Positions 58,076 to 64,000 of a stretch of 64,000 bases of DNA are shown in pieces. Source of the stretch: CAXQZM01 sp965229645. Lineage in GTDB: Bacteria; Pseudomonadota; Alphaproteobacteria; UBA7985. A program made the position numbers and the translations under genes. Under the pieces are notes generated by a model. It was not told where the DNA came from. It was given only the letters and a program-made list of their open reading frames with translations, and did not search any database. The stretch spans positions 1,426,001 through 1,490,000 of the forward strand of contig OZ245893.1 of the NCBI GenBank assembly GCA_965229645.1, in the 5' to 3' direction. Positions within the stretch are counted from its first letter, which is position 1; each line of letters opens with the position of its first letter.

Positions 58076-61000
58076 GTTTTCGTTGAGGCCGTGTCCCTTA
58101 CCCAAAATACGGACTTGGAAGTCGCTGCCTTTGATCCATATCTCTGTCTCATCATTGGTCTCGGTGATGATCAGGTCGGCGAAGCTGACGCCCAGCTCAG
58201 ATAGATCAATACGATCTTCTGCGCTGTCGAAATCCCCGATAACGTCGATCCACTCAGCAATACTATCGTCAAGGGCATTAAACTTGAACGTATCTGCACC
58301 CGCGCCACCATAAAGAAGATCTGCGCCCGCGCCCCCAATCAGCAAATCGTTGCTGTCGCCGCCAAAGAGCTGGTCGGCGCCCAGGCCACCATAGAGCTCG
58401 TCCGCCCCTTGATCACCATGGAGAATATCATTCTCGGTGCCGCCATTTAAGGTATCATTGCCCTCGCCACCACGAAGCAAGTCCTTGCCTGCATCGCCAT
58501 GGAGAAGGTCATCCTCTGCGCCGCCGTCCAGCATGTCTTCGCCGTGGCCACCTTTAAGGGTATCTGCACCGTGCTGACCATAAATCTGGTCGTTGCCCTG
58601 ACCACCGCTAATGATGTCGCCATTGGTACCACCATCAATATAGTCATCGCCAGCACCACCGTCGATCAAATCGCTGCCTGAGCCCCCGAGGATGCGATCA
58701 TCATCGGAGCCACCTACGATCATATCAGCGCCTGCGCCGCCATCCATGAAGTTTTCTCCAGAGACACTGCGGATCACATCACGACCCTCACCACCATCAA
58801 GATGATCGTTGCCAACGCCACCTTCAAGCAGGTCATCGCCGCCATTCCCATAGAGATGGTCTGTGCCATCACCGCCCTTTAGGTGGTCATTGTCCGCGCC
58901 GCCATCGAGATGATCGTCGCCGTCGCCCCCTTCGAGCACGTCGTTGCCTGCATCACCGTAGAGACTATCAGCACCTGCGCCGCCGTAGAGGCTATCATTG
59001 CCCGTGCCACCTTCCAAGCGGTCGCCGCCAGCTTCCCCATGGAGCGTATCGTCATCAGCGCCGCCATAGAGGATGTCGTCCTCGCCACCGCCATGGAGCA
59101 GGTCATTGCCAGCATCGCCCCAGAGTTTATCATTCTCCGCGCCGCCAAGCAGCGTGTCGGCTCCAATACCCCCTTTGAGCTGGTCTTCACCATCTCCCCC
59201 GTCAAGGAGATCGTTGCCCGACCCGCCATCAAGAAGGTCAGCGCCTGCGCCGCCTTCCATCAGATCATGACCATCACCGCCATAGAGCTTGTCATTGCCA
59301 GCCTCGCCGTGGAGGTTGTCGTTGCCTGGGCCGCCATGGAGTTCATCGTTGCCCTCGCCACCAAAGAGCTGATCGTTGCCCGACCCGCCATCAAGGTAAT
59401 CGTTGCCCGTGTCACCCTCTAGGTAGTCATTTCCGGCCTCTCCGTAGAGTTTGTCATTCCCCGAATCGCCATGGAGATTGTCATCACCTGAGCCGCCCCA
59501 AAGGTGATCGTTCCCACTTCCGCCGTGGAGTTCGTCATTATGAGCGCCTCCCCAAATGCGGTCATGACCTCCGTCGCCTCGGATAATATCGGTGCCCGCT
59601 TCGCCCCAGAGCTTATCGTTGTGAGCGCCACCCCAGATTTTATCGTTGTGGTTACCGCCATAGATGCGGTCATGGCCATGACCGCCATAGAGGAAGTCAT
59701 TCCCGTCATAGCCGCGAATATAATCATTGTTCCGTTGGCCGTCGATTTTATCAGAATCCCGCGCACCAAAGAGCTTGTCATGGCCATTGCCACCATAATA
59801 CTCTTTTTTGCCACTGTAATAGTTGGGGTCCGCCTTAGCTCCTCGGTGCCAACGATGTGCAGACCTCACAAAGTCATTACCTGACCCTGCGCTGACATAG
59901 TCATCTCCGCTGTACGTCGATATCTCCTCCCGCCAATAATTGCCGAGTAATTTGTCATCACCCGTCCAAGTTCCGCTTACGAACCAGGGACGGACCAGCT
60001 TCTTGCGGCTCCCTCGACCAGACCAATAGGCGTTGTTGTGTTTTGCGTAGTCGAAGTGACCAGCACGATGATGGAAGTAGCTATTCTCAAGCGCCCCTAA
60101 ATCGCTGCCTGCCAAGACCGAAGCTGCCTCAGATGACCCCCAAGTGTCCGCCCCTGCCTCATCCGCGATGTCGGTTGCCAGTTCAAGGGACATATCGTCC
60201 ACGTCATGCGACGCATAGGCGGTTTCAGCCTCAATGAAGAGTTCAGCCGCCCCAGAGGTGTAAGCAAACTCCTCATCATAAAAATCAAAAATGAAGTTCT
60301 CGAGCTTCAGCAAGCTCTTGCGTGTATTCTCCAAAATCAGATGCTGACGATCCCCAAAGGATACCGTTACATCATCGCCCCTCTGTGTCACCGTAAATTG
60401 GTGAATCGAGGAATTGTCCGTAAACGCGGTTAGATCAATGACATCCTCATCGACATTGAAGTCGGTGATTTGGTCAATATGGCCTACGTCCTTGCCTATA
60501 ATGAACGTATCCGCGCCTGCGCCACCCGTCATGATGTCAAAGCCAAGACCCCCACTAATCGTATCGCCGCCGTCGGTGCCGACAATGATCTCATTGAGTT
60601 CAGTCCCAGCTGTACCGCTGATCGCGCGCAAATTGAATAAGAAATCACTTTCCTCAAGCGAACTGTGATCCACGCCATTGATCACCAGCTGTTGGCCGCC
60701 CGCAAACACAAGCGCCGCATCAGCGCCAAGCGTCGAGAAGCTCGTGCCAAAATACTGCATTTGCTTAAAGTTCACGAACTGATTGCCAAAGGACTTCAGA
60801 TCAATCTTGTCTTCACCTTTTTTGAAGTCAGTGACCACATCAACATCGCCAGCGTTCTCGGTTATGGCAAAGGTATCAGCGCCCTCGCCCCCTGTCATGA
60901 TATCATTGCCAAGACCGCCGCTTAAGAGATCATCGCCCTTACCACCGTCAAGAATATCATCTGCACCCTGACCATAGAGGTAATCATTCCCCTCATGACC

Positions 61001-64000
61001 ATAGAGCGTATCTTTATCATCGCCGCCATCAAGGAAGTCATCGCCGCCTCGACCAAGGATTGTGTCATCGCCGCCTTCGCCAAGGATGATGTCATCGCCA
61101 CTCGTTCCGTTCAAGCTATCTGCGTCATCGGAACCGATTTGGATGTTTGCCAAGTTGATGGTATAGCTACTGCCATCAAAGACCAGAGTTTCAACAAGGC
61201 TCCCGCCCGCAAAGTGACCAGATAACCTAATGAAGTCATCAGGGTTGGCCCGCCAACGGATCAGAAGGTCATCACCGTCCTTATCAAGTGCTATGTCTTG
61301 AGGGCCAAAATTTGCGCTCAGCCTAAGAACATCTGCGCCATCTGTATCCTCAATGGTCCCTTGGAAGCTTGCCAGGTCGATCACATAGGTATCGTCTCCT
61401 GCGCCGCCCTTGAGCGTTTGGACACCGCGACCAGATACCAGCGTGTCATCACCTGCCCCGCCATCTAGTTCGTCATCGCCGTTTCCTGCATAAAGGACAT
61501 CATTGCCCGCGCCGCCAAAGATCGCGTCCTTGCCCGCGCCGCCACGAATGGTGTCATCACCCGCTTCACCATAAAGGATATCATCGCCCTCATCGCCGCT
61601 GATGTCATCAACGCCTTGGCCGCCGAAGACCGTATCGTCTCCACCGCCCGCAAGGATCCTATCATCGCCCGTCTCTACGCCATCTTTATCATCGCCATAG
61701 ATGGTGTCGGCATCCTCCCCGCCAGAGAGGCTGTCATTCCCAGCTTCCCCCAGCAGTTCATCAACGCCAAAGCCACCCTCAAGTGTATCGTCCCCTGATC
61801 CGCCCTCAAGCAAATCATCGCCATCATCGCCGAACAAGGTATCATTTTCTGATCCCCCAATTAGGGTATCATCGCCCGCACCGCCATGGATCTCATCCTC
61901 ATCCATCTCACCAAGAATCACGTCGTCGCCGTCGCCGCCATGGAGCGTATCATTGCCAAAACCGCCCAGGATCGTATCGTCACCGTCGTTGCCCGCCGCA
62001 TAGTCTGCGTCATCACCTGCGTTGATATAGTCGTTGCCAGCTGCGCCGAACAGACGATCTTCCCCTTCGCCGCCGTTCAGCGTATCATCGCCATTGCCGC
62101 CGTAAAGTTCATCGGCACCTGCATCACCCGATAGCGTATCCGCGCCATCGCCGCCATAGAGACGATCATCGCCCTCACCGCCGCTGATTTGGTCTGCGCC
62201 GAGCTCGCCATAAACCTTATCATGGCCGCCACCAGCATTGACGATATCCATAAGCGTATGGCCTGTGGCGTTCAGATTGATCTGTTCGTGCAGCGAATGG
62301 CCATCGCTGATTTTGCCGAACACGTCGATCTCGGCCAGATGCAAATGCTGGTCCGCATGTTCAACGCGCACATAGCGCGCGTCCACCTCTTCAGGCGGGC
62401 TAAAGGACAAAATGGCTTGGGTTTCTTCAATACCCACATTGTCAAAGATCAACTCCTCGCCCGAGGTCTTCTCGATCTCAAGCCGCAGCGCCTTACCATG
62501 ATGCTCTCGTGCAAGAAGCGATGAAGAGATGCTAAGGCTACCCAGCTCTTCGGTTGCCGTGCCTGTCTCTTCCTTAATTAAGGTATCGCCCGCATAGATC
62601 GCAACGCGATAGCCAGCCGTGCCCGAACGGGTGCCGATTGCCATATTAATATCGTAAGTCCGCGATGCGTCAATAAAGCCGTCTAGTTCCTGCTGCACCG
62701 CACCTTCTTTGATAAAGGCAACGCTGTTTGTGGCAGGAGCCTCGGGATCGGAGCTGCTGTTGGCTATGGTATCAACACCCGCTATATGCCTTGCCTCATC
62801 CAAGACAGACCAACCGCCCATTGATAAGGCAACAACTTCTTCATCGGTATCAATGGCTTCAAAATCACCATTCATAACCCGCAGCACAGCGCTCGCAGGG
62901 GTGAAACTCTCCTCACTTATGGCCTCAAAGCGATGGACTTCCTTATGGTTCTCATCAAACAAGACAACTTGCGCCCCTGCTAGACGACCGTTCACCTCAT
63001 CGCTGCCATCAAAACGGTTGGTGAGCTGAATGGTACTGACCTTGTGCGTACTCTTAAGGTCAATCTCAACCCACTCATCTGCACCCTTATCGGTATGAGA
63101 CCAATTGCCCGCACTGCTATCGTCATCGATCAGCATATGAGCCGATCCACCATTGATGGACGAACTCGCGCTTGCCGTCGCTTCGCCGTCAAGGGTCTGG
63201 ATCAGATCCACAACAGGATAGCCAGAATCGCCCGCATAGATGACGTCATCACCGTCACCAGACAGGATCATATCCGCGCCGTGGCCGCCATAGATCGTAT
63301 CATTGCCGTCCCCCGCAAAGATGCGGTCATTCCCAGAACCGCCTTCAACGGTATTGTCGCCATTGCCCGCCGTGATGGTATCATCGCCATCCCCGCCGTA
63401 GAGCGCATCATTGCCATCGCCTACATTGGCGACAACCGTCTTTCCGTCGTCATCTACCTCATTGCCCAGACCGTCACCGTAGATCGTATCGTTGCCCTCG
63501 CCGCCCTCGATAAGGTCATCCCCATGACCGCCATAGGCCGTATCATTGCCTGCGCCCAACTCAATGGTATCGTCCCCACCGCCCAGCATGAAGTACAGCG
63601 GCCCAGGCGTGTCTTCGATCTGCTCGTTCAAAACAATTTGGTCCAGCGCCACATCGCTGAACGCGCCGCCGACATGCGTGAACTCAAGCGTGGCAACCTC
63701 ATCGACCGCTTCAAACTCAAAGGCCACTGTGACAACGCCATCTTCGACCCTAAGGCCTTGGCTCTCGTCCAAAACATCCTCGGTATCGCCCGTCACGCGA
63801 ACGCGCACTTCGCCTTCGTCAGGCTGCGTCTCATCCAAGAGCTGGAGCGTGAAGGAGAGCTTATAGAACTTACCCGCAACCAGGCTCAGCCCTTGGGAAA
63901 GGGTCATGCCGACCTTGCTGCTATTGCCGCCTAGGGCCAGGTATTGATCGCCGTCCGTCGCTGTCTCCGCCTTATTGGCAAGCCCGCCTGCATCAGGAGA
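58061..64000 (-). CDS. Giant RTX calcium-binding protein (partial, start outside the window)
   Basis: At least 1980 residues; the frame is open through position 64000. In order from the window edge: a beta-rich module (LALGGNSSKVGMTLSQGLSL), a first RTX block, the front of an F5/8-type discoidin domain (about 265-370), another carbohydrate-binding-like module (NGDFEAIDTDEE...IFDNVGIEE, about 374-528), the end of the discoidin domain (DARYVRVEHADQHLHLAEID), RTX block 2, a haemolysin-type Ca-binding related region (VIDLASFQGTIEDTDGADVL), two serralysin-C-like segments (DTFIIGKDVGHIDQITDFNV), a spacer, a long RTX block with dozens of GGxGxD nonapeptides, and the type I secretion tail. Likely exported by a T1SS and folded by Ca2+; adhesin- or S-layer-like role. 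No enzymatic domain is visible in this part. Confidence 0.92.
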   Translation of the reverse strand, partial: SPDAGGLANKAETATDGDQYLALGGNSSKVGMTLSQGLSLVAGKFYKLSFTLQLLDETQPDEGEVRVRVTGDTEDVLDESQGLRVEDGVVTVAFEFEAVDEVATLEFTHVGGAFSDVALDQIVLNEQIEDTPGPLYFMLGGGDDTIELGAGNDTAYGGHGDDLIEGGEGNDTIYGDGLGNEVDDDGKTVVANVGDGNDALYGGDGDDTITAGNGDNTVEGGSGNDRIFAGDGNDTIYGGHGADMILSGDGDDVIYAGDSGYPVVDLIQTLDGEATASASSSINGGSAHMLIDDDSSAGNWSHTDKGADEWVEIDLKSTHKVSTIQLTNRFDGSDEVNGRLAGAQVVLFDENHKEVHRFEAISEESFTPASAVLRVMNGDFEAIDTDEEVVALSMGGWSVLDEARHIAGVDTIANSSSDPEAPATNSVAFIKEGAVQQELDGFIDASRTYDINMAIGTRSGTAGYRVAIYAGDTLIKEETGTATEELGSLSISSSLLAREHHGKALRLEIEKTSGEELIFDNVGIEETQAILSFSPPEEVDARYVRVEHADQHLHLAEIDVFGKISDGHSLHEQINLNATGHTLMDIVNAGGGHDKVYGELGADQISGGEGDDRLYGGDGADTLSGDAGADELYGGNGDDTLNGGEGEDRLFGAAGNDYINAGDDADYAAGNDGDDTILGGFGNDTLHGGDGDDVILGEMDEDEIHGGAGDDTLIGGSENDTLFGDDGDDLLEGGSGDDTLEGGFGVDELLGEAGNDSLSGGEDADTIYGDDKDGVETGDDRILAGGGDDTVFGGQGVDDISGDEGDDILYGEAGDDTIRGGAGKDAIFGGAGNDVLYAGNGDDELDGGAGDDTLVSGRGVQTLKGGAGDDTYVIDLASFQGTIEDTDGADVLRLSANFGPQDIALDKDGDDLLIRWRANPDDFIRLSGHFAGGSLVETLVFDGSSYTINLANIQIGSDDADSLNGTSGDDIILGEGGDDTILGRGGDDFLDGGDDKDTLYGHEGNDYLYGQGADDILDGGKGDDLLSGGLGNDIMTGGEGADTFAITENAGDVDVVTDFKKGEDKIDLKSFGNQFVNFKQMQYFGTSFSTLGADAALVFAGGQQLVINGVDHSSLEESDFLFNLRAISGTAGTELNEIIVGTDGGDTISGGLGFDIMTGGAGADTFIIGKDVGHIDQITDFNVDEDVIDLTAFTDNSSIHQFTVTQRGDDVTVSFGDRQHLILENTRKSLLKLENFIFDFYDEEFAYTSGAAELFIEAETAYASHDVDDMSLELATDIADEAGADTWGSSEAASVLAGSDLGALENSYFHHRAGHFDYAKHNNAYWSGRGSRKKLVRPWFVSGTWTGDDKLLGNYWREEISTYSGDDYVSAGSGNDFVRSAHRWHRGAKADPNYYSGKKEYYGGNGHDKLFGARDSDKIDGQRNNDYIRGYDGNDFLYGGHGHDRIYGGNHNDKIWGGAHNDKLWGEAGTDIIRGDGGHDRIWGGAHNDELHGGSGNDHLWGGSGDDNLHGDSGNDKLYGEAGNDYLEGDTGNDYLDGGSGNDQLFGGEGNDELHGGPGNDNLHGEAGNDKLYGGDGHDLMEGGAGADLLDGGSGNDLLDGGDGEDQLKGGIGADTLLGGAENDKLWGDAGNDLLHGGGEDDILYGGADDDTLHGEAGGDRLEGGTGNDSLYGGAGADSLYGDAGNDVLEGGDGDDHLDGGADNDHLKGGDGTDHLYGNGGDDLLEGGVGNDHLDGGEGRDVIRSVSGENFMDGGAGADMIVGGSDDDRILGGSGSDLIDGGAGDDYIDGGTNGDIISGGQGNDQIYGQHGADTLKGGHGEDMLDGGAEDDLLHGDAGKDLLRGGEGNDTLNGGTENDILHGDQGADELYGGLGADQLFGGDSNDLLIGGAGADLLYGGAGADTFKFNALDDSIAEWIDVIGDFDSAEDRIDLSELGVSFADLIITETNDETEIWIKGSDFQVRILGKGHGLNENHFLT

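Larger units (their letters stand above)
55786..58269 (-). repeat. Tandem cassette duplication, right unit
   Basis: Begins in the tail of the RTX gene (near ALDDSIAEW) and ends within the lipase-like gene (GESF), where the left unit's tail follows directly. The junction explains the lipase-RTX fusion. Confidence 0.85.

Noticed and set aside
53300..58269. Integron cassette array
   Set aside because: No attC-type paired sites and no integrase visible; the repeated spacer contains remains of coding sequence and duplication explains the layout.
58061..63907. Plus-strand frames opposite the RTX gene
   Set aside because: They mirror the Gly/Asp codon repeats; the minus strand carries clear GGxGxD units and known domains.

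Overview
The window looks like a GC-rich alphaproteobacterial chromosome (no species can be named from it). Support comes from the order mutY - DUF721/DciA-like - DsbA-like - smc, an AddAB rather than RecBCD repair pair, neighbouring trmJ/cimA/ubiG/lysC, and an SMC whose hinge and head look bacterial. An AT-richer accessory region occupies about 49.2-57.9 kb.

Layout. 0-2.5 kb: the end of a 2-oxoglutarate oxygenase, an enolase-superfamily sugar-acid dehydratase-like gene and mutY. 2.7-7.4 kb: a large TIR-NACHT-WD40 protein that splits mutY from its usual neighbours. 7.6-13.8 kb: DUF721 gene, two tandem DsbA-like oxidoreductases, smc. 14.2-20.6 kb: addB-addA. 20.8-25.4 kb: trmJ, cimA, ubiG, lysC. 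25.5-31.6 kb: a duplicated segment carrying two paralogous periplasmic proteins and zapE (one zapE start is a broken remnant), with an IS66 relic between the copies, then tRNA-Gly(UCC). 31.7-35.5 kb: a second NLR-like gene, LRR-Roc-COR-TIR. 35.9-49.2 kb: a divergent catabolic locus. Its minus-strand arm encodes two SnoaL-like proteins, an SDR, a cupin, a MetE-like protein and an RraA-like protein. Its plus-strand arm encodes a polyol-type ABC transporter, an AraC regulator and a mannitol-dehydrogenase-family enzyme. 49.3-51.0 kb: a dead IS5-type element. 51-57.9 kb: small, low-GC, partly decayed genes in repeated cassettes. 58.1-64.0 kb: a giant RTX protein that runs off the window.

Three themes stand out. 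(1) Two unrelated TIR proteins each carry a sensor array of nearly identical repeats (14 x 126 bp WD40; 15 x 66 bp LRR), and the repeat differences sit mostly at positions expected to face the ligand. This suggests immune receptors diversified by repeat shuffling. (2) A dispersed composite palindromic element sits at the 3' ends of many genes and in several cases supplies the stop codon, giving SMC, TrmJ and LysC the same C-terminal tail (SGD). A paralogous segment shows one site with and one without the element. (3) The 3' end of the RTX gene and everything downstream has been tandemly duplicated, so that a lipase-like protein is now fused to the RTX secretion tail, amid several PIN-like fragments.

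Other notable items are an ABC permease with about 240 residues resembling two Calx-beta domains inserted in a periplasmic loop, a discoidin domain in the RTX protein that seems to be split by another domain, and a perfect 14-bp inverted repeat upstream of the TIR-NACHT-WD40 gene. All calls come from reading the sequence by eye; no database search was run.
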